DNA of 64,000 bases, taken from contig NW_027469125.1 in assembly GCF_051020765.1 (NCBI RefSeq), positions 248,001-312,000 of the forward strand, read 5' to 3'. How positions within the stretch are numbered: position 1 is the first letter of the stretch; each line of letters starts with the position of its first letter. Origin of the DNA: Lasioglossum baleicum (Eukaryota; Arthropoda; Insecta; Hymenoptera; Halictidae). A program made the position numbers and the translations under genes. Below the pieces are notes generated by a model, which had not been told where the DNA came from, searched no databases, and was given only the letters and a program-made list of their open reading frames with translations. This document shows, piece after piece, positions 50,790 through 61,911 of the stretch.

Positions 50790-51698
50790 TGTCACGTCTG
50801 CCGACGTGTTGCCATAGGTTATAAGCATAGCCAATAAGAGTAGGATATTGTAACCGTAATTATTAATAATATTCATTAGTTATAAGTAGTCATACTTCGC
50901 TCCGATCATCACATCCGATTCTCACCTCATACCATACACCCATTCTTATCTTAACCCTTGTATAATAATCATATCTTAATGTATTCCCCGTAGCAGTATC
51001 GCGTAGCATTCACCGTAATCATTAATCGCGCATCTAATAACATCCGTAGCGTTATGTCTAGCGAGACATCGCGTAGAAGATAAGACACCTATATATTCGA
51101 CCTCGCGATCCTAAAAAGAGTTCAGTTAATTCAGTTGAATTCGGACAGCCAGTCTGTCACGTTCGTTCAAGACTCCAGCGAGTCTCGCCTCCTGGATGTT
51201 CCGGTCCGGACTCCGACGAGTCCTCGCTATCATCCGCCTTTGAGCGGTCCTACTATATCACGCGCTTCTAATTCATTGTAATTCCATTTCATACGTTACA
51301 AATATGTGGGATCCTAAGATCGCACGGTACGCTTTAAGCGTAAAATATAGTAGTAATTGAAATGATCGCACTGAGTACTGAAGCGGCACAGCTATCCGCA
51401 AACAAAACTCGCCACGCGTTCGGCACAGCTTTCCGAAAATGCGCGTCTCTTTGTTACACCACGTTTGCTTTCGCTCTTAGCCATTCGGCGTTCGCTCACA
51501 CACTAGCCAGCAAGATTCGAATTCTTACCAACCGCCGCTCGCGTGTCGTCGCAGGACACGTCGCGCCGCTCGTTGTAAACATACTTGTCGCGACATTGCT
51601 TATTGTAAACGCGCGTACGCACACATACATCGCGACATTGGTCGTTACACACATACATACACGCACATATAATGATCCTACAAATATATTCCCAGTTA
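50790..51698 (+). mobile_element. Second copy of the split LTR, itself interrupted
   Basis: It starts TGTCACGTCTGCCGACG and matches 27249-27774 up to CCCAGTTATTAA. A 378-bp solo LTR plus its 4-bp duplication interrupts it. The right part is missing because another repeat begins at 51699. The four bases before it are CTCG. Confidence 0.7.
51305..51682 (+). mobile_element. Solo LTR, 378 bp
   Basis: It begins TGTGGGATCCTAAG and ends AATGATCCTACA, flanked by the duplicated AATA (51301-51304 and 51683-51686). The empty site is visible at 27755-27768 in the other LTR copy, which proves the insertion. The termini GATCCTA are partly inverted. The ORF at 51362-51718 is a shadow. Confidence 0.85.
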
Positions 51699-51820
51699 TT
51701 AACTTCCCGATTGTATAGGGAAGTTATTGTAATGACCCCGAAAATCGAAAATCGATTTTTTAGCAGATCTTCACGTTTCATGGTCATTGCAGTCATTTTA
51801 GACTATTTTCAGCAAAATGT

Positions 51821-51857
<37 letters not shown>

Positions 51858-52277
51858 CGTATGTCTGTTTCTATGTTATCAAATTTTTCGTTAACGTTTT
51901 CTAAAAAAGTAACAACGCGATCAGAATGATGAATGATGCAATCGATGTGCCCCGTCGTAACTTAGAGCTGATTAGATTTTGGTCCATATTGGTCAAGTAG
52001 TTTTTTCGATTTTTAGTTTTTTTCGAAAGGAGTTGATTCTACAATGCAATTTATACGAGAGAACGGAAAGTTTCCATCGAAGAAACAAACGTAATTAAAC
52101 AAAAATTTTTTTTTCATTTTTTAAATTTAAAAAAATTCTTTTAATTTAAAAAAATTTTTTTTTTGTACCTTACGCTAATGTTTCCGCTTACAATAATCGA
52201 AAATTATCCCAATGCAAGAGTGAGTTAATCATCTCTACTCCCGAGAATACAGTTTCAAAGAATATCGATGAAAGTAC
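51699..52277 (+). repeat. Interspersed repeat, copy 2 (inverted copy at 3694-4268)
   Basis: It begins with the AACTTCCC/GGGAAGTT hairpin, contains a GT microsatellite (51822-51851) and ends at AGTAC, where copy 1 continues but this copy meets an LTR (TGTGACG at 52278). Confidence 0.75.
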
Positions 52278-54027
52278 TGTGACGTGGCAGTTTTGCCAAC
52301 GTCACCCGATGCCGTTTATCGGAAGACCGGGTCACCCTCTGGCAGCCTAATACGCGAGAGGCGCCGTGGCGAGCGCTCGCCCTGGGTGCGAACGAGACCC
52401 ATGGGCGAGTTCTAATATTTTTGAGCGTCGCGCCAGTTGCGCGACGCGTATCTGCAGGACCGTAGTCGGGCCCCGAGGGGGGACCCGAAGCACCTTTCCC
52501 GCCGAGAAACGGAAAATATCGGCGCCGGCGATAACTCCAACGCCGAGCAAAGCGAGGAATCGACGTGGCACAGGAAAAACAACCTGGACGCGCCGACGAG
52601 GATGGGAGCTGCCAAGACAGGAATCTCAGCGGACTCGCCGTCGCCTCATCCGGAGAGAAATCGGATCGCTGCCGGATTGGCTCACGTCGATCACCTCTGC
52701 AGGAAGCAGCCAATCCACACGCGCCGCTGCCGGAGAACCACCGAATCGCCGAGCGCCAGGGACCGTCACGCAGGGCTAGGCCCTGTCCGAAAATCTATCC
52801 GCGATAGGTCGAACTGCGTGCGGGGGGATCAGAGCGGCAAGGGGGGGACGCTTCTCTTCCGCGTTCCCGAGACACGCAGGAAGGATCACTTCTTCGTTGG
52901 CTCGAATACCCGATAGTCGTGCGTTAGAGATCTCAATTATTGCGTAAAAACCGAAAAGTACTTTGTAATACTGCGAAGAAAGCTGCCGGTCTGAGGGACG
53001 AGAACGGTCGACGATACATCGTTACCCTGGGTAAGCTTTTGTCAGATCTAATTTCGTGAAGTGATCTTTCTCGCGTTGGCTCGGTAGTGTGTCGTGTCCG
53101 CGATCGCGTCGCAGAAACACCGACGCGGCTTCGAAGCTGCCGGTATTTGCGAAGAAATAGATTCAATTCGTGAACGGGGCGAACCCGTCGGTCAGCGTAC
53201 GCGCGAGGAAAATATATATGGCGGATGCTAGTTTCAAGAGAGGTCGGATGAGTGGATCCGCGTGTCGTCTTGGCCTCGACGCGCGCGGTGACGGAGTTTA
53301 GCGTGAAACGAAACATCAATTTATTTAGTGAGAATCCGCGCGTCGTTGCAAGTTCAACCTAACCTCGAGTCGTCCCACGGTGCGACGCCGCCACGCGCTC
53401 TCGTCGTATCTCCGCGACTTGTTCTGCCGACGAGAAGCTTATAATAACGCGTATTCCATCCGAATCCGGGCGTAGAACGCGAAGATCGTGAGCGCCGACA
53501 TTAACATCCCGTTGCTCTGCCGGATTCGTAGCGTAGGGTGAAGGACCAGGAAAGGTCGAAGCGCGCGTACAACGAGTTGTCGTTGCCGATCACCTGTTAC
53601 GCGCCGGCTAACCTAAAAACGCTGCCGGTCGTTGTTGGCAGTCGTTCTGTAACCATCGTCGAACGAATAAAGTTGTGTTAGCCGAATCTCTGAGTCGTTA
53701 TTGCGTGAGAAACCTTCCCGCCGCGGGGAATGCACCGTGTTCGACCCGCGTAGAATCCTGCGACCATTAGTATCTCATCTCCGCGTAATATCGATTGGCG
53801 CAGGCTCGTATGGTTGTCTCTCATCGTGTTTATTAGCGAATTTAGCGTGGCATCTTCTGTGCCTGGCGCACGAACTGTACGTAAGAGATCTCGAGAGACG
53901 ACGAGCCTGCGTACAATTTTTGTCCCGGGTGGACCACGTTTCGCGCGGCCGAACGTGGCCCGGCGGTAACGCTTGTAAATACCCGGAGCCGCTATCGTTT
54001 CGCTAAGAAACGAGAAACGACGTGACA
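52278..54027 (+). mobile_element. 5' LTR of a retroelement with lysine-type primer site, about 1.75 kb
   Basis: It begins TGTGACGTGGC, exactly where the older repeat is broken, and ends ACGACGTGACA three bases before the primer site. AATAAA occurs at 53668. It is GC-rich with no convincing ORF on either strand; the overlapping ORFs at 52255-52916 look like composition artefacts. The length is large for an LTR but not unique. Confidence 0.6.
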
Positions 54028-54030
54028 AAT

Positions 54031-54048
54031 TGGCGCCCGAACAGGGAC
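54031..54048 (+). other. Retroelement primer-binding site (lysine-tRNA type)
   Basis: TGGCGCCCGAACAGGGAC, three bases after the LTR end at 54027, identical to the site on the minus strand at 49530-49513. Confidence 0.85.
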
Positions 54049-54680
54049 ATCTCGCTGAAAGAGCGACTTGTAAAAGGGCTGTTTCGAAAGAGATACGCGG
54101 AACGACGCGAGGCTCTCACGTAATATTCGACTCTCTCAAATCGCTTCTCGTTGAACGAACAAAGTCGGGACGCGAGCGAGGCCGTACAGGCGTCGGAAAA
54201 CAAACACCCGTTCCGACCGCGGAACGTTTACGACCTTCGCAGAACCAACGAAGCGAGCACCGTTTTTATGTCGCCTTGTCTCATTTGAAATTTACGTGAT
54301 TTGTTGTGGTACTGATTGAATTTAATTTCGGATGTGAATTTCCGAAATTGATTTCAAATACAGCTGCCGGTTTTGATGGAATATTGTCTCATTTAATTAC
54401 TTGTTGAAATTTATTTATGCAATTATTCTGGAGATATTTTTTTTTTTTGTGTGTGATTTGCTGTGGAACGCACATCGAGCTGAGAATAGCTGGAAACGTG
54501 ATCAGTTGTCTCATGCGCAATTCTGCTTAAGGAGAATGTTAAATTGTTCTCTGAAAAGGAGATTGTACATGCGACTTCGGTGAAATGTTTCTAGTTTATT
54601 CCATGATGTTCGGTGTGGAAATGAACAATATTGATTTCAACTTACTGTGTGCCATTTTAATTGATACTGTCTTCCCCGTG
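54049..54680 (+). other. Retroelement leader, interrupted by BEL element
   Basis: This is the start of the internal region behind the primer site. I see no gag in it. It ends at CCGTG, the target duplicated by the BEL insertion. The sequence after the BEL (60997 on) is AT-rich and shows no recognisable coding region. Confidence 0.5.
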
Positions 54681-54989
54681 TGTTTGACACGTAAGAACGG
54701 TAATTCGAGCGATCACCGTTCGATACAAAACCGTTCCGCATCGTGCCCGCGAACAACGTGAGACGCGTGTTTGTCTATACGCGTATCAGTGGTGGGGACC
54801 CCCCTTAACCACTGTTGATTTCTGTGTAACGATCAATCTTCCGTATAATTCGAACGATCGTCTACCGAGAAGCGAGCGAACTCCTCTCAATTCCGCATTT
54901 AGTGACTTCTTGACTGTGTAATTGAACTATCGAACATTGACTTTGTAATTAACGAGACGAAAATAAATAAATCAGTGCTGCTACAAACA
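54681..54989 (+). repeat. BEL/Pao 5' LTR
   Basis: It begins TGTTTGACACG and ends GCTGCTACAAACA. It contains GGTGGGGACCCCCC, a GC-rich palindrome, and AATAAATAAATC near its end as the poly(A) signal. Confidence 0.95.
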
Positions 54990-54994
54990 GTTTT

Positions 54995-55012
54995 TGGTCC
55001 TTCGAGCCGGAT
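54995..55012 (+). other. BEL/Pao primer-binding site
   Basis: TGGTCCTTCGAGCCGGAT lies five bases after the 5' LTR. Its TGG start and position fit a tRNA primer site; I do not assign the tRNA. Confidence 0.7.
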
Positions 55013-55236
55013 TTAGACATTCGGAACTTTTTTCAAATCAGTGACTCGCACTTATCAGATCACTCCTATCTACGAACTATTTGCCAAACGCAAGCAGAAT
55101 CTGTAATTTCGTATCAATTCTCCGTCGCGTCTTGGTAGAGCTCGGTGTGACGTAACGTACACGTTTAAACGCTAACGGTCAACACTCTAAGGTCGTGTCT
55201 CGAGACGTGTGTGTCAATCCGGACAAAGTGAAAATT

Positions 55237-58200
55237 ATGAATACCACGGCAACAGACACTTTTGAAGCGCTCCTCGAAAAGCAAATTAATGCCTGTAGCC
55301 AGCTCAATAAAATTCTGGCTAACTCCAAGAAGAAGGGAATCTCCAACTTCACCATCTCCTACCTGGAGACCAGGATATACCTGTTCCAGGAGGCATGGGC
55401 GAAAATCGAGCACCTTAATGGCTACTTACAAGCGGCGAGGAAAGCGGACAAAAGCAAGGAGGACCTCCCATATTTCCAAGGGGAAACAATGGACCGAACG
55501 GAGGATGTCTACTATGACGGGATGGACTACTTCCGCGACCACCTCGTGCGCCTACGGCCTTCATGCTCCTCGCCACTGGCCAACTCCACGATGGCCCTAC
55601 CCGCAACCTCGGTGAGTCAAACCAAAGTCGTCAAACTCCCACGGATCGAAATCCCAACCTTCGACGGGGACTTTTCGAAATGGCGACCGTTCGAAGCTCG
55701 GTTCTCCTCCGCGGTTGTTCGTAACAAATCGCTATCTGACGCTGTCCGGTTAGAATATCTCCTTGCTGCCTTGAAAGGAGAAGCTCTCGCGGCGGTAGAA
55801 CATCTCGACCTAGTGGACGATAGCTTCAAGATCGCGTGGGATCGTCTTAAAGAAATTTATGATAATGAGCGGGTCATAGTTCAATCATTGCTTCATCGGT
55901 TACATTCGCTGCAACCCATGAAACGGGAACGGCTCGATACACTGAAGCAATTCACGGTTCATTACCGGAACACGCTCGAGGCATTACACAAATTAGGGAA
56001 AACGAGCGAGGATCACCATCTCGTCTACTTCGTTACACGCCAGTTTGACAAAGAACTCGCTAGCGAATGGAACAAATACTTGGGTAATTCTAAACAATAC
56101 CCAGCGTACAAGGAATTGGAAGAATTCATGCTCACGCAAGCCACGTCGGTCGCAGTAATGAACCAACCGCAGACTCCGCTTCTTACTATCGACAATCCGT
56201 CGGATCGCGCGCGCCCGAAATCAAGCACTCACGTCGTGGGAGAAACTGAACGTAGACGACCGCCGTGTCCACTTTGCAATGAAACACACTCGATACGCGA
56301 ATGCGATATATTCGGTAGGCTGCGCCCCCTCGCACGTTACGACATGGTGAAGGACCTCCGTATGTGTATTAACTGCCTAAGCGCCGATCACACATTGGCC
56401 AATTGCTCGAGCAGAAACGTGTGTAGGGACTGCCACGGAAAACACCATACGTTGCTGCATCGCGGAGACGGAACCTCGACCGGGGGACCACGAAGACCAG
56501 CTCGACCACGCTACGACGGCGCTGACCCTTCGGCTGTTCCGTCGGCCACACCGACGGCGCCCTCGCCCGTCCAGCATGAAGAGTTGCCGTCGACGCCAAT
56601 GGAACCCTGTAACAGCGTCGCCTCGCACTTCGCCGAGGCCGTTCCACCCGTCGGGCAACCCGTGCTCCTAGCAACCGCGATTGTCAAAGTTTACGCGTCG
56701 GACGGCCGGTCGCGACTCGCGCGCGCCTTGATCGATCAAGGCTCTCAATCTTCCTTCATTACCACGAATCTCGTGCAGCACTTACGCCTTAAGAAATTAC
56801 GATCGCCGATTTCCGTAACAGGCCTCGGTGGCGAACACGCGAGCAATTTAGATTACAGCGCGTTCGTACGCACCTCCACTCGTGCGTTCTTAGTCCGTCA
56901 AATATCGCAATACGTTCCGCCCCCGATCAACGTAGCCGATTATGAATCCTTTTCTGACCTCGCGTTAGCTGACCCTACTCCTGCATCGAATCAGCGTATC
57001 GAGTTGCTCTTAGGTGCAGAGTTATTTGGCGAAATCATCCGCCCCGGTATCCGCCGTTCTCGAGTTGGCGAACCGATCGCTCAGAACACCGTTTTCGGGT
57101 GGATCCTGTCCGGGAGCATACATAAAACGGTCAGCTCACATCCTACAGTTGCAGCTCATCATGGAGTCAGTGGGGATCCGCTCGAAAGGGCTCTGTCACG
57201 TTTTTGGGAGACCGAGACAATCCCTGCGTCGAATATTCTCACAGCGCAGGCGAGTCAGTGCGAGCAGCACTTCAAAGACACTTATACACGCGACGCTACC
57301 GGTCGTTTCATAGTTAGGTTGCCATTCAATGTATCAGTCCCTGAGGATCATCTCGGCGATTCGTTTCGCGGTGCCGCTTCGTCGCTTAAACGCTTGTCCA
57401 CTAAGCTCGAACGTAATGCATCAGGTCGGCAAGCCTATGTCGAGTTTCTCCGTGAATACGAAACTCTCGGACACATGTCACGGCTCGACGTACTCGACAA
57501 AACGCGATCGTATATCCCGCACCGCGGCGTGATTCGCGAGACCAGCTTGACAACTAAACTGCGCGTAGTCTTCAACGCCTCGCACAAAACTTCGAACGGT
57601 TCCTCCCTCAACGATCTGCTACATCCAGGACCTAAGTTGCAACAAGACATCACTCAGATCATTTTAAAATGGCGACTAGCCGAGTACGTTCTCGTCGCGG
57701 ACATCAAGAAGATGTTCCGACAAATTCTGGTACATGCTGACGACCGAAAATATCAAAATATTCTCTGGAACAACGTGACGATGAACAAGTTCGAGGCTTA
57801 TGAACTCAACACCGTTACCTACGGAACAACATGTGCCCCGTACTTGTCCATGCGCGTCCTTCAAGAACTCAACAACCTCGAGGGTTCGAAGTTTCCGCTC
57901 GCGTCACCGGTACTGGAGGATAGCGTCTACGTGGATGATGTGTTCATCGGAGCACCGGATAAAACATTATTGGAACGCACGCGCGTCCAAGTCTGCGGCT
58001 TATTGGCCCGAGGCGGGTTTCACCTGCGGAAATGGGCCGGGAACGATCCGGAGATCCTCCAAAAAATTCCAGCCGCAAAACACTCTCACGCCGTAGATTT
58101 CCGGAGTTTCGAGGACTCGGAGCTGAAAGTCCTCGGGATCACTTGGAACCCATGCGAAGATGCGTTTTCGTTTAACTTGCAGCGTTTCGTCGCCCGCGAC

Positions 58201-59484
58201 CTTCAGATGACCAAGCGCGAGCTGATTTCGGAAATAGCTAGATTGTATGACCCTTTAGGATGGCTATCTCCGGTTGTAGTACGTGCGAAGATCTTGCTGC
58301 AACTACAGTGGTTAGAAAAGATCGATTGGGACGATCGAGTATCTAAGACAACACAGGACACATGGAACTCGTTCTGTATAGATTGGAGTGCACTTAATGC
58401 AATAAGAGTGCCAAGATGGATCCACTACGGTCCAGATACGATCGACTTGCAGCTCCATGGATTCAGCGATGCATCACGCGCTGCATTCTCTTGTGCGGTC
58501 TACGCACGGGTGGTGACGATCAACGGTAACACACATACCACACTGCTCACTGCAAAATCACGCGTAGCGCCTATCAAAACTTTGTCAATCCCCGTCTTGG
58601 AGTTGAATGGAGCGGTAATGCTGACCGAGTTGATCGACCACGTCCTCAAATCTATCCGCGTACACGTGGACCGCATTAATTGTTGGACAGACTCTACCAT
58701 CGTCCTTGCCTGGCTCAGGAAGCATCCCAGTACCTGGAAAACCACAGTGGCAAACCGAACATCGAAGATTCACACGACGTTACCATCGGCGATCTGGAGG
58801 CACGTGCCCACGGATTCCAATCCAGCGGATTTGAATTCACGTGGGGTCCCCGCCGAAAAGTTGTTATCATCCACGTTTTGGACTACGGGACCGACCTGGT
58901 TGAAGGAAAACGAGGAGCGATGGCCTACCCAACAGGTGTACGAGACGGCAGAGGGAAGGAACGAGATCGCCGCTCATACGACAGCGAGTATCGAGGAATG
59001 GGACGTTCTGCTTAGGAGCTCCAGCTGGCCTCGTTTGGTGCGTGTGTTCGGTTACGTTCGCGAGTTTGTCAACAGAACGCGTTTCAAAGACAATGCTCCA
59101 CGGTCGAGTTTAACCGTTTCCAACTTGCGAGACGCGGAGGGCACGATCCTTCGGCTAGTACAAGCGACCGCATTCCGCACTGAAATTAACGCGTTCAAAC
59201 AGACAAAACCTGTCGACACTCGTTCCCCCCTTAGTAAGCTTAACCCTTTTGTTGACAGCAATGACCTTTTACGAGTAGGCGGTCGTCTCAAACATTCGTT
59301 TCTGCCATGGGATACAAAACACCCTATAATCCTCCCCAAACATTACGTTTCGGAGCTCATTATACGGGACGCGCACTTGCATACGCTGCACGGCGGCACG
59401 CAATTGACCGTGGCCACGACGCGTCAAAATACTGGATTCTTGGTATCCGCGACACTGCGCGACGTATTATCCATCGGTGCGTGA
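55237..59484 (+). CDS. BEL/Pao Gag-Pol polyprotein (intact part)
   Basis: I start at ATG 55237 (MNTTATDTFEALLEKQ); upstream in-frame codons are GTG only. The first part is a DUF1759-type Gag (PRIEIPTFDGDFSKWRPFEA), then zinc knuckles CINCLSADHTLANC and CRDCHGKHHTLLH. The protease has ALIDQGSQSSFI. RT spans about residues 770-1000, with KLRVVFNASHKTSNGSSLND and the catalytic YVDD at residue 898. RNase H starts near 1070 (LHGFSDASRAAF) and has CWTDSTIVLAWLRKHPSTW. The integrase zinc region begins (HLHTLHGGTQLT) and then the frame is lost near 59434, so the last residues are alien. It makes the virus-like particle, copies RNA and should integrate the DNA. Confidence 0.92.
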   Translation: MNTTATDTFEALLEKQINACSQLNKILANSKKKGISNFTISYLETRIYLFQEAWAKIEHLNGYLQAARKADKSKEDLPYFQGETMDRTEDVYYDGMDYFRDHLVRLRPSCSSPLANSTMALPATSVSQTKVVKLPRIEIPTFDGDFSKWRPFEARFSSAVVRNKSLSDAVRLEYLLAALKGEALAAVEHLDLVDDSFKIAWDRLKEIYDNERVIVQSLLHRLHSLQPMKRERLDTLKQFTVHYRNTLEALHKLGKTSEDHHLVYFVTRQFDKELASEWNKYLGNSKQYPAYKELEEFMLTQATSVAVMNQPQTPLLTIDNPSDRARPKSSTHVVGETERRRPPCPLCNETHSIRECDIFGRLRPLARYDMVKDLRMCINCLSADHTLANCSSRNVCRDCHGKHHTLLHRGDGTSTGGPRRPARPRYDGADPSAVPSATPTAPSPVQHEELPSTPMEPCNSVASHFAEAVPPVGQPVLLATAIVKVYASDGRSRLARALIDQGSQSSFITTNLVQHLRLKKLRSPISVTGLGGEHASNLDYSAFVRTSTRAFLVRQISQYVPPPINVADYESFSDLALADPTPASNQRIELLLGAELFGEIIRPGIRRSRVGEPIAQNTVFGWILSGSIHKTVSSHPTVAAHHGVSGDPLERALSRFWETETIPASNILTAQASQCEQHFKDTYTRDATGRFIVRLPFNVSVPEDHLGDSFRGAASSLKRLSTKLERNASGRQAYVEFLREYETLGHMSRLDVLDKTRSYIPHRGVIRETSLTTKLRVVFNASHKTSNGSSLNDLLHPGPKLQQDITQIILKWRLAEYVLVADIKKMFRQILVHADDRKYQNILWNNVTMNKFEAYELNTVTYGTTCAPYLSMRVLQELNNLEGSKFPLASPVLEDSVYVDDVFIGAPDKTLLERTRVQVCGLLARGGFHLRKWAGNDPEILQKIPAAKHSHAVDFRSFEDSELKVLGITWNPCEDAFSFNLQRFVARDLQMTKRELISEIARLYDPLGWLSPVVVRAKILLQLQWLEKIDWDDRVSKTTQDTWNSFCIDWSALNAIRVPRWIHYGPDTIDLQLHGFSDASRAAFSCAVYARVVTINGNTHTTLLTAKSRVAPIKTLSIPVLELNGAVMLTELIDHVLKSIRVHVDRINCWTDSTIVLAWLRKHPSTWKTTVANRTSKIHTTLPSAIWRHVPTDSNPADLNSRGVPAEKLLSSTFWTTGPTWLKENEERWPTQQVYETAEGRNEIAAHTTASIEEWDVLLRSSSWPRLVRVFGYVREFVNRTRFKDNAPRSSLTVSNLRDAEGTILRLVQATAFRTEINAFKQTKPVDTRSPLSKLNPFVDSNDLLRVGGRLKHSFLPWDTKHPIILPKHYVSELIIRDAHLHTLHGGTQLTVATTRQNTGFLVSATLRDVLSIGA

Positions 59485-60470
59485 AATGCGTGAGATGGAG
59501 AGCTCAGACCTCCACACAGATAATGCAGGACCTGGTACCGTCCCGTTGTCGCCCCTCTACCCCGTTCGAAAAAGTCGGCGTCGACTACGCGGGACCATAT
59601 CAAGTGCGTGACTCTGCAGGTCTAGGAAAAAAGGCTCACAAAGCCTACATCGGCGTTTTTATTTGACATGCGACTCGCGCAGTACATCTGGAGTTAGTCC
59701 ATGAGTACTCGACTGCAGCGTTCCTCGCGGCCTTAGACCGTTTCATCTCCCGACGCGGTATCCCGCGAACAATCACATCCGATAACGGTACGAATTTTGT
59801 CGGCGCTGCGCACGAGCTCGCCCGCGATTTCACAGCTGTTGTCCATTCGCCGGAGTTAAGCGATCGATGTACGGAATTGCGTGTCGAATGGTTGTTTTAT
59901 CCCCCAGGCGCTCCACATCACGGGGGGATGCAGGAGGCCGCGGTGCGATCCGTTAAACACCATCTGAGACGCATAATTGGGACCTTTACTCCCACCGCCG
60001 AGGAGATGACTACGCTTCTCTGTCGCATCGAGGCCACCCTCAATTCAAGGCCACTAACACGAGTACGAGATGACGCGATCTGTTTGGAAGTCTTGACCCC
60101 CGGACATTTTTTAACGGGTAGCCCGCTGAACGCACGACCAATCCCCTCGGTTGCCGACATACCTAGCTCGAGACTCTCGCGATGGCAATGCAACCAGAAA
60201 TTCCACGAACTTCTTTGGCAAACGTGGTCGCGAGAGTATCTGCAAGCGCTTCAATCTCGTTACAAATGGTCCAGCCAACAGAAACAGATCAACGAAGGGG
60301 ACATCGTATTGATCGAGAATCCGAACCTGCCTCCAAATAAGTGGGAAATGGGACGAATCGACAAGACCTACCCAGGCAAGGACGGGAACGTCCGAGTAGT
60401 CGACGTTCGGACTGAGAATTCTGTATATCGACGACCTATAACTCGGATCTGCGTCTTGCCAGTAGAGTAA
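59437..60470 (+). pseudogene. BEL/Pao integrase, out of frame and with a stop
   Basis: The integrase continues in another frame from about 59437 (IIHRCVKCVRWRAQ, VGVDYAGPYQV). A TGA interrupts it at 59664-59666, at a site where the family has a cysteine or similar residue. The same frame then carries TRAVHLELVHEYSTAAFLAA, ITSDNGTNFVGAA and HHGGMQEAAVRSVKHHLRR, ending at 60470 with the usual PITRICVLPVE. So one single-base frame lesion and one nonsense change disable an otherwise complete integrase. Confidence 0.9.
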
Positions 60471-60687
60471 CCCTCGACTTATTATCTCCCTCCTAATCGA
60501 AACTCTTTAGGTATCTTCCAGGAGTAAGGGCTTCGCTGTTTAATAGTCGGTTCTCTAGGCCCCTCGGTAGGACTCTTAATTTCGTAAGTACGTGCGAGAT
60601 AGTACTAGCGCTTTCACCTGCGTATAGGGAGCTTGTTCCCTATAGCGATCCGTTTTGGGTTGCACATTCGTGCAAGGCGGGCGGTAT
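60471..60687 (+). other. BEL/Pao 3' non-coding segment with polypurine tract
   Basis: The tract GCAAGGCGGGCGGTAT directly before the 3' LTR is shared with the second BEL element (on the minus strand at 61636-61621), which suggests it is the plus-strand priming region. Confidence 0.6.
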
Positions 60688-60996
60688 TGTTTGACACGTA
60701 AGAACGGTAATTCGAGCGATCACCGTTCGATACAAAACCGTTCCGCATCGTGCCCGCGAACAACGTGAGACGCGTGTTTGTCTATACGCGTATCAGTGGT
60801 GGGGACCCCCCTTAACCACTGTTGATTTCTGTGTAACGATCAATCTTCCGTATAATTCGAACGATCGTCTACCGAGAAGCGAGCGAACTCCTCTCAATTC
60901 CGCATTTAGTGACTTCTTGACTGTGTAATTGAACTATCGAATATTGACTTTGTAATTAACGAGACGAAAATAAATAAATCAGTGCTGCTACAAACA
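60688..60996 (+). repeat. BEL/Pao 3' LTR
   Basis: Same length (309 bp) and practically the same sequence as 54681-54989. Confidence 0.95.
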
Positions 60997-61287
60997 CCGT
61001 GCTATTTATTTATTTATCGTTCGATTATTTATTCAACTTTAATATTTATTTTTCTTTATTTATTTTTGTTATTTATTTATTCTGGTCATTGTCCGTATTT
61101 ATTACCATTGTATACTATCGTAAATTCTTGTCTAAATTGTAAATAACATAAATTGTAAATATTTTTGAATTGTTCGGAGAGAATAGCAACTTCTTTTCTT
61201 TTCTTTCTATGCTTCCTCTTTGTTAACGACAGTATTTATGGACTGGCTCGCAGGACTGTGGTTTGGAGAGTTTTTAATAACTGGTCG
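60997..61287. other. AT-rich stretch (ATTT-rich), no feature seen
   Basis: It holds TATTTATTTATT runs after the CCGTG duplication. It lies between the two BEL elements and probably continues the interrupted older element. Confidence 0.5.
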
Positions 61288-61620
61288 TGTGTACGGATAC
61301 TCTTTGATTTTATTATATAAGAACCTGACGAGCTCTCTTACAGTAGTAACCTTTCAATACGGCGATTAGACTCTCACTGGTTCTTGAGACCGGCACGCGA
61401 AACGGCAGCGATTCGACAAATATTCGTTACAGTTCAATTTCGCCAATCAGGAGTTGAGACGACACTTAGACAAAGACGCAGGGTCAGGTTACAAAAACTA
61501 TCAATAGTCACGAATGACGGAATCTCTGGAACGCGTAGAAACAATACCGGCTCAAGCAACCGGCGAGCTATTAACGGCTATTAGAATGATATCTCGCTCG
61601 CGTATATATGGTTTTAAACA
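61288..61620 (-). repeat. 3' LTR of the second BEL/Pao element
   Basis: On the minus strand it starts TGTTTAAAACCATATATACG at 61620, right after the polypurine tract, with a TATA-like ATATATACG near its start and AATAAA at about 61313, and probably ends CCGTACACA at 61288. The far end is inferred from the distance to the poly(A) signal. ORFs at 61384-61696 are shadows. Confidence 0.6.
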
Positions 61621-61911
61621 TACCGCCCGCCTTGCGTCCAGAGGAGGCAAAACGATATATCTTGGTCTTCGCAAATTAAGTATTATAAGAGAGTAATTTC
61701 GTGTACGTTGGAACCTTGATATATAAATGACAATTCACAGCAGTAAACGAAGATAAACAGTAGTCCGTCAAAGGCAACAAAAAAAACTAACAATATTGCT
61801 TCTTAAAATAAGTACATAGAGTAAAGATGGAACGCAGCTTATAATCTACCTTATACATTAACGCAAAGGATACAAAAGTATAATTGGTAATTACTTGGAC
61901 GAATCTAAATT

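Larger units (their letters stand above)
54681..60996 (+). mobile_element. Full-length BEL/Pao retrotransposon, 6.3 kb, young
   Basis: Two 309-bp LTRs bracket a Gag-Pol gene. The duplicated target CCGTG lies outside (54676-54680 and 60997-61001). Between the LTRs I saw one base difference (CGAACATTG against CGAATATTG), so the insertion is recent. Domain order gag, protease, RT, RNase H, integrase is that of BEL/Pao. Two lesions in the integrase region disable it. Confidence 0.95.

Noticed and set aside
52255..52916. Overlapping ORFs of 60-160 codons on both strands
   Set aside because: They are typical of a GC-rich LTR. There are no domains, and several frames are open at once.
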